Source: Grimontia celer (GTDB lineage Bacteria; Pseudomonadota; Gammaproteobacteria; Enterobacterales; Vibrionaceae). Taken from it: a stretch of 64,000 nucleotides of DNA. The DNA is taken from the NCBI RefSeq assembly GCF_900055185.1, contig NZ_FIZX01000001.1, positions 992,001 through 1,056,000 of the forward strand. Reading direction: 5' to 3'. Below are positions 8,749 to 17,605 of the stretch, one piece after another (the first letter of the stretch is position 1; every line of letters begins with the position of its first letter). The position numbers and the translations under genes were made by a program. A model generated the notes under the pieces. The model was not told the origin of the DNA. It did not search any database and saw nothing but the letters and a program-made list of their open reading frames with translations.

Positions 8749-10404
8749 ATGAAAAAAACGATCCTCGCTATGGCGATGGCAGCGCCACTGGCACTTTCTG
8801 CAGCATCTGCAAACGCCGAAACTCTGAAGATAGGCATGTCTCAGTACCCTGAAGGCCTGCACCCAACCTTGGTTTCAAATGTTGCCGCTTCTTATATCTT
8901 GAGCACGTCCTACCGCAACAGTGTTATCTACGGAAAAGACTGGTTACTGCAGTGTAATACCTGTGTTGAAGTCCCAACTTTTGAAAACGGTCTTGCCGAG
9001 CGCATCGCACTGGACGATGGTCGTGAAGGCATCAAGATGACTGTGGCTATCAAAGATGACCTGTTCTGGGGCGATGGTACGCCTGTGACAACCAAAGATA
9101 TCCTCCTTGGTTACAACATTTCTGTCGATGAAAGAGTAGGTAACCCTGGACTGCAAGAAGCCAAGACAGTCGAGAAAGTCGTGGCTTTGGATGATAAAAA
9201 TTTTGAAGTTTACTTGAACAAAGTGACGTTCAAGTACAACACTTTTGTGCCAGACGCATTACCGGCGCATATCGACGGTCCTTTGTATGAAAAAGACCCT
9301 GCCAGCTATCAAAAAACGACCAAGTACTCTACAGACCCAACTAACCCGGGTTTATACTTTGGCCCTTATGTCTTGTCGAAAGTAAACGCCGGTAGTTTTA
9401 TTACTGCAACGCCGAATCCTCACTGGAAAGGTAAAGCTCCTTCGTTTGATGAACTGATTTTCAAAACGGTTGGAAATACAGCGGCACTAGAAGCACACCT
9501 GATGTCAGGTTCGGTTGATTACTTGCCAGGTGAACTGGGACTTTCACTTGATCAGGTTCAGCAACTCGAAAAACGCCATGGTGGCAAATTCAATGTTCAT
9601 TACGAACCAGGTCTTCTGTATGAACATTTAGATACCACCATGGATAACCCACACCTTGCCAAGAAAGAAGTCCGTCAGGCACTGCTTTATGGAGCGAACC
9701 GTCAACAGTTGGTTGACAAGTTGTTCGGTGGTAAGCAACCGGTGGCAAACACCAACGTCAGCCCAAGAGACAAAACGTACTACGCAGATGTTAAGAGCTA
9801 CGAATACAACCCAGAGAAAGCGAAAGAGCTTCTGAAGCAAGCAGGTTACACACTGAAGAAAGGTGTGATGGTTGATGGTGAAGGAAACGAGCTTCATCTG
9901 GAACTGATGACTACCGCGGGAAATAAAACCCGTGAACTGGTTCAGCAGGTGCTGCAGTCTCAGTGGAAACAAATCGGCGTGAAAGTGTCTATCGTAAACC
10001 AGCCTGCGCGTGTTTATTTCGGTGAAACACTGAACCAACGTAAGCACAAAGGCCTCGCGATGTTTGCATGGTACTCATCACCAGAGAGCCCACCACGTAC
10101 CACACTGCTGTCTACCAACATTCCTACTGAAGAAAATGGTTGGTCTGGCCAAAACTACATCGGCTACAAAAACCCAGCGATGGATGAACTGCTGAACAAA
10201 GTAGAGAAAGAGCTCGATACCGAGAAACGTAATAAGATTTTCCATGAAATCCAGAAAATCTATGCCGAAGATCTCCCAGCTCTTCCGCTGTACTTCCGTT
10301 CAGACAGCTTTGTTAAGCCAAAATGGCTGGAAGGCGTGACGCCAACAGGTCACATGTTCCCTTCTAGTAACTGGGTTGAAGAGTGGTACAGCACCAAGAA
10401 GTAG
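8749..10404 (+). CDS. Periplasmic peptide-type ABC transporter substrate-binding protein (SBP_bac_5)
   Basis: This 551-aa precursor has a classic signal peptide (MKKTILAMAMAAPLALS, cleavage about ANA-ET). The start is ATG 8749 behind AAAGGA; an in-frame TTG at 8701 has no ribosome site. The mature protein has family-5 solute-binding features: an early LKIGMSQYPEGLHPTL segment, GTPVTTKDILLGYN, the ALLYGANRQQLVDKLFGGK region and the C-terminal LPALPLYFRS segment. The family binds oligopeptides, dipeptides, nickel chelates or sugars; the ligand here is not evident. It is the first gene of a binding protein, ATPase, ATPase, permease, permease operon. Confidence 0.93.
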   Translation: MKKTILAMAMAAPLALSAASANAETLKIGMSQYPEGLHPTLVSNVAASYILSTSYRNSVIYGKDWLLQCNTCVEVPTFENGLAERIALDDGREGIKMTVAIKDDLFWGDGTPVTTKDILLGYNISVDERVGNPGLQEAKTVEKVVALDDKNFEVYLNKVTFKYNTFVPDALPAHIDGPLYEKDPASYQKTTKYSTDPTNPGLYFGPYVLSKVNAGSFITATPNPHWKGKAPSFDELIFKTVGNTAALEAHLMSGSVDYLPGELGLSLDQVQQLEKRHGGKFNVHYEPGLLYEHLDTTMDNPHLAKKEVRQALLYGANRQQLVDKLFGGKQPVANTNVSPRDKTYYADVKSYEYNPEKAKELLKQAGYTLKKGVMVDGEGNELHLELMTTAGNKTRELVQQVLQSQWKQIGVKVSIVNQPARVYFGETLNQRKHKGLAMFAWYSSPESPPRTTLLSTNIPTEENGWSGQNYIGYKNPAMDELLNKVEKELDTEKRNKIFHEIQKIYAEDLPALPLYFRSDSFVKPKWLEGVTPTGHMFPSSNWVEEWYSTKK

Positions 10405-10412
10405 GAGCTTTT

Positions 10413-11360
10413 ATGGATCAGACGATACTGGATGTTCGTCAACTGCGGGTAGCCTTTAAAGGCTACCCAGCTGTGAACGATATCAGCTTCCACATTAAGA
10501 AAGGCGAGATACTTGGTGTCGTCGGTGAATCAGGGTGCGGCAAGAGTCTTGCCGCCCTTACTCTGATGGGCCTGCAACCGAAGGTGATGAAAGCCAGTGG
10601 CCAGGTGGTATTTAATGGCGAAAACTTACTAGCAAACAAAGAAGCAGATTGGCAGCAGGTCCGTGGTGAAGGTATTGCCATGATTTTCCAGGAGCCAATG
10701 ACTGCATTGAACCCGGTTGTGACTGTCGGTGATCAGATCGCTGAAATGTTCGAGTTGCACCGTGGTAGTAACAAGGTTGAAGCGCAAGAGCGCGCAATTG
10801 AAATGCTGGAAAAGGTACATATTCCTGATCCGGTTCGACGTGCAAAAGCCTACCCACATGAACTCTCCGGTGGGATGCGACAGCGCGTAATGATTGCCAT
10901 GGCACTAGCATGTGAGCCGGAACTGATTATTGCTGACGAGCCAACAACCGCGCTCGACGTAACAGTTCAGGCTCAGGTTCTGGATTTGCTTGAAGAGCTT
11001 CGTGATACCACGGGGACTGCGGTTCAATTTATCAGTCACAACTTGGGTGTGGTTTCGCAACTGGCTGAACGCGTTATCGTGATGTACGCCGGGCGTATTG
11101 TAGAGCAGGCAACGGCAGAAGAGCTCTTTGCTAACCCTCAACACCCTTACACTCAGGGACTTTTGGCAACGCTGCCAAGAATCGGCGGCGCACGTGACGT
11201 TCTACCTGCCATTCCAGGCGCTGTACCACCACTTGATCAACGTGGACAGGGTTGTCCTTTCGCAGACCGTTGCGGAAAAGCAACGCCAACCTGTGTAGCA
11301 ACCATGCCGGAAGAGGTGGAGCTGAACGCAGTACATACTGTGGCCTGCCACCATATCTAA
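10413..11360 (+). CDS. Peptide ABC transporter ATP-binding protein (DppD/OppD type)
   Basis: This 315-aa protein starts at ATG 10413 with AGGAG 5 nt before it. It has Walker [10 protein letters not shown]-loop [12 protein letters not shown], signature LSGGMRQRV, Walker B with [11 protein letters not shown], and the H-loop FISHN. The C-terminus carries the four-cysteine motif typical of OppD/DppD ([14 protein letters not shown]), which in characterised homologues binds a 4Fe-4S cluster. It pairs with the next ATPase to drive the two permeases. It lies 8 nt after the binding-protein gene. Confidence 0.94.
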   Translation: MDQTILDVRQLRVAFKGYPAVNDISFHIKKGEILGVVGESGCGKSLAALTLMGLQPKVMKASGQVVFNGENLLANKEADWQQVRGEGIAMIFQEPMTALNPVVTVGDQIAEMFELHRGSNKVEAQERAIEMLEKVHIPDPVRRAKAYPHELSGGMRQRVMIAMALACEPELIIADEPTTALDVTVQAQVLDLLEELRDTTGTAVQFISHNLGVVSQLAERVIVMYAGRIVEQATAEELFANPQHPYTQGLLATLPRIGGARDVLPAIPGAVPPLDQRGQGCPFADRCGKATPTCVATMPEEVELNAVHTVACHHI

Positions 11361-11370
11361 GGACGGACCT

Positions 11371-12387
11371 ATGACATTATTAAAACTAGACAACGTCTGT
11401 CAGCGCTATCCCATTGGCAAGAAAGGCTGGCTTGGGAAACCTGCGCAAGAATTGCGAGCGGTAAACAAAATTTCACTTTCCCTGAATAAAGGGGAGACGC
11501 TCGCCATTGTAGGTGAATCAGGGTGCGGCAAATCAACACTCGGCAGAATGGTCGCTCTGCTGGAATCACCGGTTGAAGGTGGCGTTGAAATTGATGGCAT
11601 CCAAACGGCCGGATTAAAAGGGCAAGCGCTTAAAGACCTTCGAAGAAAACTGGGACTGGTTTTCCAGGACCCATATTCCGCACTTAACCCAAGATTGCCT
11701 ATCTCTGAGCTGGTAGGCGAACCACTTGACGTCTACAACGTAGGCGACAAAGCATCGCGCAAAGCCAAAGTGATTGAGGCTTTGAAAGCCGTTGGCCTGA
11801 GCGAAGATGCACTTGATCGTTACCCACATGAATTCTCAGGTGGTCAGCGTCAACGTATCTGTATCGCCCGTGCTCTGGTGCTCGATCCCAAACTGATCAT
11901 TGCGGATGAACCTCTGTCTGCGCTCGATGTGTCTGTGCAAAGTCAGGTATTGAACCTGTTTGCCGAGCTTCAGCGCGAACGTAACCTTTCTTTCTTTTTC
12001 ATCAGTCATGACATGGCGGTGGTTGATTATCTTGCCGACACCATTGTGGTGATGTACCTCGGTCAGGTGGTTGAACAAGCGCCACGTGATGCATTCTTCT
12101 CTAAACCGGCTCATCCATACAGCCAGGCTCTACTTGCAGCAGTTCCTGAAGTAGGCAAGGGCAAACGTAAACGTGGTCTGGCGCTTCAGGGTGATGTGCC
12201 GAGTCCTATCGATCCTCCAAATGGTTGTACTTTCCATCCTCGTTGCGCAAAAGCAACAGAGAAGTGTAAGACGGAAATTCCGGTTGCTTCAGCCTATCAA
12301 GACGACAGCAAACACATTGTTGCCTGTCACTATCCGGGAGAAGTGATCGACGTAAAAAAGATGGAGTCTGAGGAGGCCACGGTATGA
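11371..12387 (+). CDS. Peptide ABC transporter ATP-binding protein (DppF/OppF type)
   Basis: This 338-aa second nucleotide-binding subunit has Walker [23 protein letters not shown], signature FSGGQRQRI, Walker B IADEPLSALDV and the H-loop FISHDMAV. A C-terminal cysteine-rich segment (CTFHPRCAKATEKC) matches the OppF family. It begins 10 nt after the first ATPase. Its stop overlaps the permease start by 4 nt, implying translational coupling. Confidence 0.94.
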   Translation: MTLLKLDNVCQRYPIGKKGWLGKPAQELRAVNKISLSLNKGETLAIVGESGCGKSTLGRMVALLESPVEGGVEIDGIQTAGLKGQALKDLRRKLGLVFQDPYSALNPRLPISELVGEPLDVYNVGDKASRKAKVIEALKAVGLSEDALDRYPHEFSGGQRQRICIARALVLDPKLIIADEPLSALDVSVQSQVLNLFAELQRERNLSFFFISHDMAVVDYLADTIVVMYLGQVVEQAPRDAFFSKPAHPYSQALLAAVPEVGKGKRKRGLALQGDVPSPIDPPNGCTFHPRCAKATEKCKTEIPVASAYQDDSKHIVACHYPGEVIDVKKMESEEATV

Positions 12388-13346
12388 CGCAATTTTTGAT
12401 AAGCCGGGTGCTGCAGAGTCTGTTTGTTCTGCTCCTCGTTTCGTTCGTTTCTTATGCCTTGATTGGCCTGATGCCAGGTGACCCGATCGATTTGATGGCG
12501 ACATCCGATCCAAACATGACTGCAGAAGACATTGCGCGTCTGAAAGCGCTACAGGGTTTAGATAAACCGCTGATCGAACGTTATGGCAACTGGCTGATAG
12601 CGGCGTTACAGGGCGACTTCGGTTATTCACGCTTGTACTACAAGCCTGCGGAAGATGTGTTGATTCCTGCGGTTTGGAACACCGTCAAGCTGGTGGGAAT
12701 AGCAACCCTGTTGTCATTGCTGATTGCTATTCCTGTTGGTGTGATTGCTGCGTTGAAACACCGTTCTTGGGCTGACTATGTGATTAGCTTTGGTGCTTTT
12801 GTGGGCTTCTCTACGCCAGCGTTCTGGTTGGCGCTGATGCTGATTCTGGTGTTCTCCGTGACATTGGGTTGGTTACCTGCTGGTGGTACGGGTGAAGCGG
12901 AAGGCGGTGGTTTTTGGATTCAAGCCAAACACCTGATTCTGCCAGTGATTTCACTAACGGTACTGAATGTCGCGAGCCATTCCCGTTATGTGCGCGGCAC
13001 CATGCTGGAAGTGATGCGTCAGGATTATATTCGTACAGCGATTGCCAAAGGCGCATCGAAAACCCGCGTTATCTGGAAGCACGCTTTGCGTAACGCCATG
13101 ATCCCGTTGGTGACCATTATTGCTTTGGATATCGGCTTCCTGCTTTCAGGTGCACTGATCACGGAAACCGTGTTTGCATGGCCAGGCATGGGTAAATTGA
13201 TTTTCGACGCCATCATGGGTAACGACTACAACCTGGCACTGCTCGGTTTGATGGTGATTACCTTCACAGCGCTGCTTGGCAACCTGTTGGCAGATATTGC
13301 CTACGCCAAGCTTGACCCACGCATCAGTCTGACCAAAGGAGCATAA
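12384..13346 (+). CDS. Peptide ABC transporter permease (DppB/OppB type)
   Basis: This 320-aa integral membrane protein has about six TM helices. The N-terminus (FLISRVLQSLFVLLLVSFVSY, GLMPGDPID) is characteristic of DppB/OppB. The EAA-type coupling loop is visible near residue 220 (RTAIAKGASKTRVIWKHALR). The substrate class is that of the operon. ATGA overlap with the preceding ATPase. Confidence 0.93.
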   Translation: MTQFLISRVLQSLFVLLLVSFVSYALIGLMPGDPIDLMATSDPNMTAEDIARLKALQGLDKPLIERYGNWLIAALQGDFGYSRLYYKPAEDVLIPAVWNTVKLVGIATLLSLLIAIPVGVIAALKHRSWADYVISFGAFVGFSTPAFWLALMLILVFSVTLGWLPAGGTGEAEGGGFWIQAKHLILPVISLTVLNVASHSRYVRGTMLEVMRQDYIRTAIAKGASKTRVIWKHALRNAMIPLVTIIALDIGFLLSGALITETVFAWPGMGKLIFDAIMGNDYNLALLGLMVITFTALLGNLLADIAYAKLDPRISLTKGA

Positions 13347-13348
13347 GC

Positions 13349-14290
13349 ATGACACAACAAGTGACTAACGCTGCTCCTGCAGCACCAAAGCGTAAGGCAT
13401 CATCGCCATGGGTATTGGTATGGCAACGATTCTGTAAGCACAAAGCAGGATTGGTGAGCGCGGTATTCATCGTTCTGCTGACTATCTTGTGTTTCAGTGC
13501 GCCATTACTGGCGGCATGGTTTGGGCATGACCCGTTCGAAGTGGACTTCTTTGCCCGCTTTGAACCTGCCAGCAGCACGCACTGGTTAGGGGCTGACGAA
13601 CTGGGTCGTGACGTATTCCTGCGCTTACTGTATGGCGGTCAGGTTTCGTTGGCAGTCGGTGCAGTCGCTGCGCTGGCGACAGCGATACTTGGCACCTTGA
13701 TTGGGGTATTTGCTGGCTACTTCGGCGGAAAATTGGACTCGATACTGATGCGTATTGCAGACTTCACGCTGTCTTTGCCAACACTGCCACTGATGATCGT
13801 TTTGGCAGCGGTAGACCTGAGTAAACTGGGACTGCCTGATAGTTGGGCTCAAGGTGAAAATGCCAGCTTTATTCGCATTATCATTATCGTGGCGTTGTTT
13901 GGTTGGCCTACCACTGCACGTCTGGTGCGTTCGGGTACCTTATCTGTGCGTGAGCGTGACTACGTAAAAGCTGCGATTGGCTACGGAGCATCACCTTGGC
14001 GCATCATTCGCCGCCACGTACTGCCGAATGTGTTATCACCAGTAATCATCGCCACCACAATGGCACTGGGTGGGGTTATCTTGCTGGAAAGTGCGCTGTC
14101 ATTCCTAGGCTTGGGTATTCAACCGCCAATGCCTTCATGGGGTAACATGCTGCAGAATGCGCAGGAAGTGATTTGGCAGTCGCCAGGTCTGGCTATCTAT
14201 CCTGGTGTTGCCATCTTGATTACCGTTATGGCGTTTAACTTCCTCGGGGATGCATTGCAAGATGCGTTGGATCCGAAATCGGGAAGCTAA
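13349..14290 (+). CDS. Peptide ABC transporter permease (DppC/OppC type)
   Basis: This 313-aa permease partner of the DppB-type gene has an N-terminal TM followed by the family motif HWLGADELGRDVFLRLLYGG and about five further TM helices. The coupling loop reads YVKAAIGYGASPWRIIRRHVL. The C-terminus (NFLGDALQDALDPK) is typical. The start follows AAGGAG by 8 nt. It is the last gene of the operon and is followed by a strong terminator. Confidence 0.94.
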   Translation: MTQQVTNAAPAAPKRKASSPWVLVWQRFCKHKAGLVSAVFIVLLTILCFSAPLLAAWFGHDPFEVDFFARFEPASSTHWLGADELGRDVFLRLLYGGQVSLAVGAVAALATAILGTLIGVFAGYFGGKLDSILMRIADFTLSLPTLPLMIVLAAVDLSKLGLPDSWAQGENASFIRIIIIVALFGWPTTARLVRSGTLSVRERDYVKAAIGYGASPWRIIRRHVLPNVLSPVIIATTMALGGVILLESALSFLGLGIQPPMPSWGNMLQNAQEVIWQSPGLAIYPGVAILITVMAFNFLGDALQDALDPKSGS

Positions 14291-14312
14291 TTTAGCCCGA
14301 ACACCTATTCAA

Positions 14313-14339
14313 AGCCGGCAATCGCCGGCTTTTTCTTTT
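14313..14339 (+). terminator. Rho-independent terminator of the peptide transporter operon
   Basis: The stem AGCCGGC / GCCGGCT with loop AATC is followed by TTTTCTTTT, 22 nt after the permease stop. Confidence 0.9.
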
Positions 14340-14393
14340 CCTTAAAGTACTGATATTCGGATACTAAACAGGTTGACTTTCCTACATTCCTTT

Positions 14394-14416
14394 AAGGTGT
14401 ATAATAAATGCAACTT
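14394..14416 (+). promoter_or_regulatory. Probable NsrR operator overlapping the nnrS promoter
   Basis: An imperfect inverted repeat with 11-1-11 geometry reads AAGGTGTATAA, T, AAATGCAACTT. The second arm reversed is AAGTTGCATTT, close to the published gammaproteobacterial NsrR half-site (AAGATGCATTT). I count 19 of 23 matches to the full consensus as I remember it. It contains TATAAT at 14400-14405, a candidate -10 element, so a bound repressor would block transcription of nnrS 24 nt downstream. NO relieves NsrR repression through its iron-sulfur cluster. Confidence 0.75.
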
Positions 14417-14439
14417 AAAGGGTTCGGAGAGATGATTCC

Positions 14440-15630
14440 ATGATGATTAACATTGTCGACAAGGCAAAGGAAGACCGCATTCCTCCCATTTTACGACTGG
14501 GCTTTAGGCCGTTTTTCCTGTTGGCATCCATTTATGCTGTGTTTACTGTGAGCGTCTGGAGTTGGATGTTCTCCACTGGCTCATCGACGTCACTCAGTGT
14601 CCCACCTCTCTGGTGGCATGCTCATGAAATGTTATTTGGATTTGCTATAGCAGTGGTGGCAGGTTTTCTTCTAACTGCGGTTCAGACATGGACAGGCGTG
14701 AAGGGAACATCCGGGTGGAAACTTGCAATCATTGTGATGCTTTGGTTGTTACCGCGGGTTCTATTTTGGACCGACACACCACTGGCGGTAATTGCAGTGA
14801 TTGATGGTGCATTTTTATTGGCGGTTGGCTGGGAAGTAGGAATGAGGGTGGTGAAAACAAAACGTTGGCGGAATTTGTTTTTCATTCCAATGCTTACCGT
14901 TGCACTTATCGCTAACTTCGCCAGCTATGCCACGGTGAAGGGAATGCCGCCGTTTTCCTCCAATGTACTGTGGCAGGCGATGATTTGGTGGTTCATGCTG
15001 CTTATATCCATCATGGGCGGCAGAGTGATCCCATTCTTCACCGCAAAACGTTTTCAGTTTGAAGCACCAAAAGCCTTACTGTGGCTTGATGTCGCGGCGA
15101 ATCTCCCGCTGGTCTTATTGGCGATTCTGAGTTTCTTTCCTTTGGTGAGCTCGACAGTAACCCTTGCTTTGCTGCTGGTGGCGGGCAGTGCACAACTGAT
15201 TCGTCTCTTTCGCTGGGGCGGCTTTAAGTCAATGAGTGAGCCTCTGGTATGGTCATTGCACGTGTTTTACTTTGCTTTGCCGTTGGGACTGTTTGCCAAA
15301 GCATTGGCCATCAGCAGCCCTTGGGTATCTCATACTTTGATCCACCTACTGGCAATGGGTACCTTAGCCGGCGTCATTCTAGCGATGATTACCAGAGTAA
15401 CGATGGGACATACGGGCCGAGCAATCTATCAAGGTCCGAAGTTTGCCTTTGCCTTTCTTTCCCTAGTAATCGCTAGCTTTATCCGTGTAATGGGACCTAC
15501 GATTTGGCCTGAATATTTGAGTACATGGGTAGTAGCTGCAGCGGTGGGATGGGTAATATCATTTGTTGCCTTTGCTGTTATTTTCGGCCCTATGTTGATG
15601 AAAGCGAGGGTAGACGGTCACCCTGGTTGA
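14440..15630 (+). CDS. nnrS: NnrS family heme/copper membrane protein (nitric oxide response)
   Basis: This 396-aa polytopic protein has about twelve TM helices. The start region ILRLGFRPFFLLASIYA and the motif LWWHAHEMLFGFAIAVVAGFLLTAVQTWTG are diagnostic of NnrS, as is the later HLLAMGTLAGVILAMITRVTMGHTGR. NnrS proteins bind heme and copper and relieve nitrosative stress by limiting formation of iron-nitrosyl complexes. The start is ATG 14440 behind GGAGAG; an in-frame ATG follows immediately. The NsrR-like operator upstream supports the assignment. Confidence 0.95.
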   Translation: MMINIVDKAKEDRIPPILRLGFRPFFLLASIYAVFTVSVWSWMFSTGSSTSLSVPPLWWHAHEMLFGFAIAVVAGFLLTAVQTWTGVKGTSGWKLAIIVMLWLLPRVLFWTDTPLAVIAVIDGAFLLAVGWEVGMRVVKTKRWRNLFFIPMLTVALIANFASYATVKGMPPFSSNVLWQAMIWWFMLLISIMGGRVIPFFTAKRFQFEAPKALLWLDVAANLPLVLLAILSFFPLVSSTVTLALLLVAGSAQLIRLFRWGGFKSMSEPLVWSLHVFYFALPLGLFAKALAISSPWVSHTLIHLLAMGTLAGVILAMITRVTMGHTGRAIYQGPKFAFAFLSLVIASFIRVMGPTIWPEYLSTWVVAAAVGWVISFVAFAVIFGPMLMKARVDGHPG

Positions 15631-15722
15631 TTTAACCGCCCAACATAAAAATGAGCTGTCTGGCACGGCAATTTCCCATGACTCATTCATACTTAAAAAG
15701 TCTGAAGTAATAGGAGGTTGCT

Positions 15723-16493
15723 GTGTGTAGGTGGTTAGCGTATCAGGGAAAGCCGTGTTATCTGGATGAAATGCTGCATCAACCAAATCATTCGTTGGTG
15801 TCGCAGAGTATGGATGCAACCAAAGCGGTGACTGCCGTCAATGCGGATGGTTTTGGCATCGCGTGGTATGGTGAAAAGCCAACGCCAGCGCTTTATCGTG
15901 AAGTCCTACCTGCATGGTCTGATGCCAATCTAAAATCGCTTGCAGAACACACGCGATCACATCGTTTTATGGCGCATGTCCGTGCGTCGACTGGTACAAA
16001 TACCTCCCGAGAAAACTGTCATCCATTCAATGTCGATAGCTGGCTGTTCATGCATAACGGGCAAATCCCTGAGTTTGAACAGACGCGCTACAGCCTTGAG
16101 CGACATTTGGAGGAGTCTTTCTACCTCAAGCGAAAAGGTTCGACAGACAGTGAGCTCATATTCCTTCTTCTGTTGCAGTACAACATGGAGGCGTCGCCCA
16201 AAGAAGCGCTTAAAAAGGTCATCGCTAGGGTAGAAGCTGAGATGCGCGCCAAAGAGGTAGAAGATCCGTTCAAAGCATCAATTTGTGTCAGTAACGGTAA
16301 ACAATTTTGGGGATTAAGATATGCCACTCATGGTGTACCACCGACGTTGTTCTACAAGCATCTAGACAGTGGTGTGGTGTTGGCGTCAGAGCCATATGAT
16401 ACAGACAGAGAAGGATGGAAGAGTGTGCCAGCACAGAGCTTCATTGCACTGGAAGGCGAGCAAGTAGAGATTACGCAATTCGAGATGAGATAG
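15723..16493 (+). CDS. Class II glutamine amidotransferase (YafJ-like)
   Basis: This 256-aa protein starts with GTG behind AGGAGG (7 nt). Processed Cys2 (MCRWLAYQG) would be the N-terminal nucleophile. Other Ntn-type glutamine amidotransferase motifs are present: NADGFGIAWYG, the MAHVRASTGTN arginine loop, HPFNVDSWLFMHNGQI and GSTDSELIF. This domain releases ammonia from glutamine. Stand-alone YafJ-type proteins have no defined acceptor, and no synthase domain is attached here. Confidence 0.9.
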   Translation: MCRWLAYQGKPCYLDEMLHQPNHSLVSQSMDATKAVTAVNADGFGIAWYGEKPTPALYREVLPAWSDANLKSLAEHTRSHRFMAHVRASTGTNTSRENCHPFNVDSWLFMHNGQIPEFEQTRYSLERHLEESFYLKRKGSTDSELIFLLLLQYNMEASPKEALKKVIARVEAEMRAKEVEDPFKASICVSNGKQFWGLRYATHGVPPTLFYKHLDSGVVLASEPYDTDREGWKSVPAQSFIALEGEQVEITQFEMR

Positions 16494-16510
16494 GGCGGAG
16501 AACCGCCCTA
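16491..16510. terminator. Hairpin between convergent genes
   Basis: The stem TAGGGCGG / CCGCCCTA with loop AGAA begins in the stop codon of the amidotransferase gene and faces the convergent RelA/SpoT-like gene. Its T-tract is short. Confidence 0.55.
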
Positions 16511-16523
16511 CAATTTTGCTGGG

Positions 16524-17282
16524 TTATACCGCCATGCTGTATGGCTGATATTGCGCCCAGGCCATTTGGTACATCTTTCGGGATTGTTGGTGAAGCTGAG
16601 CAATCTTGGTGACTTCAAACACCGTTAAGTCACGATTCACTGCATCACGTTCAATGCGCTGAATTTGCTCGTAGATACCATGCTCAGGGCCATTTTTGAT
16701 TTTAGAGATGGCATTAAGGTGCAGTTGTACTTCTGCCACCAATTGGCTTTCTGGCAGTATCACCAGTACTTTCAAATCACGATAGCCTGAGGGGCGAGGC
16801 GCCTGAAAGCGGTTAATCACCTCGAGTGTCTGTGTACTTGCGGCAAGCTTTTCATATGCTTGGTTTAAAGAGTCAATCGAGTCAGATTCAATGGTGATTC
16901 TCACGATATCAGTGAGCCTAGACACATCACCATTCAGTTCTTTATCCACTTTTACAGCCGCGCGATCCTGTCCCTTCATGCCAGCACTCAATACCTTAGC
17001 GTTTACAGAATCGGCAATGCCTGTTGCTAGTGTTTCCAACTCCTGTTGTGCGGCTGGGGCGCGCTTATAAAGAGTATCTAAATCGTTGACGGGTTGATTC
17101 ACTTGATGAGCTCGAAACGAAGGAATAGCGAGTAAATCAGACAGCGCTTGTTGAGGCTGAATTTGCTCATATGCTGGGCTAGGGTGTTCAGGGAGGGGCT
17201 TAATGTCAGGTTGATTGGCATATGCTGGAACACGAATCACCAGAATTGGTACGATAATCAGCGCCTTAATCATTCTTCCCAT
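16524..17282 (-). CDS. Exported protein with RelA/SpoT-like nucleotidyltransferase domain
   Basis: This 252-aa protein carries a signal peptide (MIKALIIVPILVIRVPAYA, probable cleavage after residue 22). Residues about 95-195 resemble the RelA/SpoT synthetase fold: GDVSRLTDIVRITIESDSID (D125 in the position of the DxxGxR motif of synthetases), then the SGYRDLKVLVILP strand (Y167, R168) and AEVQLHL (E184), which correspond to the conserved GYR...E[IV]Q motifs. Synthetases of this fold are normally cytosolic and transfer pyrophosphate to GDP or GTP; some secreted toxins use the same fold on adenine nucleotides. The location implied by the signal peptide is unusual. No immunity gene or secretion module is adjacent. 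The start is Met1 or Met4. Activity is inferred only. Confidence 0.72.
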   Translation of the reverse strand: MGRMIKALIIVPILVIRVPAYANQPDIKPLPEHPSPAYEQIQPQQALSDLLAIPSFRAHQVNQPVNDLDTLYKRAPAAQQELETLATGIADSVNAKVLSAGMKGQDRAAVKVDKELNGDVSRLTDIVRITIESDSIDSLNQAYEKLAASTQTLEVINRFQAPRPSGYRDLKVLVILPESQLVAEVQLHLNAISKIKNGPEHGIYEQIQRIERDAVNRDLTVFEVTKIAQLHQQSRKMYQMAWAQYQPYSMAV

Positions 17283-17605
17283 TTACTTACCTCTTGGTTG
17301 TCCTTGGGCATCCACAAATCTATTTTATCCATGGAGTATGAATGTTAGCTGAATGAAAGAGTTAGGTTCGCGTTCAACCTCTCAAAGTGGATTTGAGCAA
17401 TTTGGTACAGATCAAATATTGCAAAATATTCCTCTGCTTATTTTGTCTTATGTAAATTATCTGTGCGTATTTGACATTTAACATGATTTTATAATCTATA
17501 AAAGTTTGTCAAACTTGCTGCATTGTCGTTAACTTTATGTGATGACTGTGGTCAGGAAACTCTTACCCAGAGTGCCTGATTGAGGACCAATATGGAGGAC
17601 GTAAC
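17283..17605. other. Divergent intergenic region
   Basis: A 323-nt AT-rich region between the exported RelA/SpoT-like gene and the 2OG-Fe dioxygenase gene. TTGACA (17471) and TATAAT (17490) are present but only 13 bp apart, too close to be a standard promoter. Nothing else stands out. Confidence 0.4.

Noticed and set aside
17471-17495. TTGACA and TATAAT upstream of the 2OG-Fe dioxygenase gene as a sigma-70 promoter
   Set aside because: The spacer is only 13 bp, well outside the usual 15-19.
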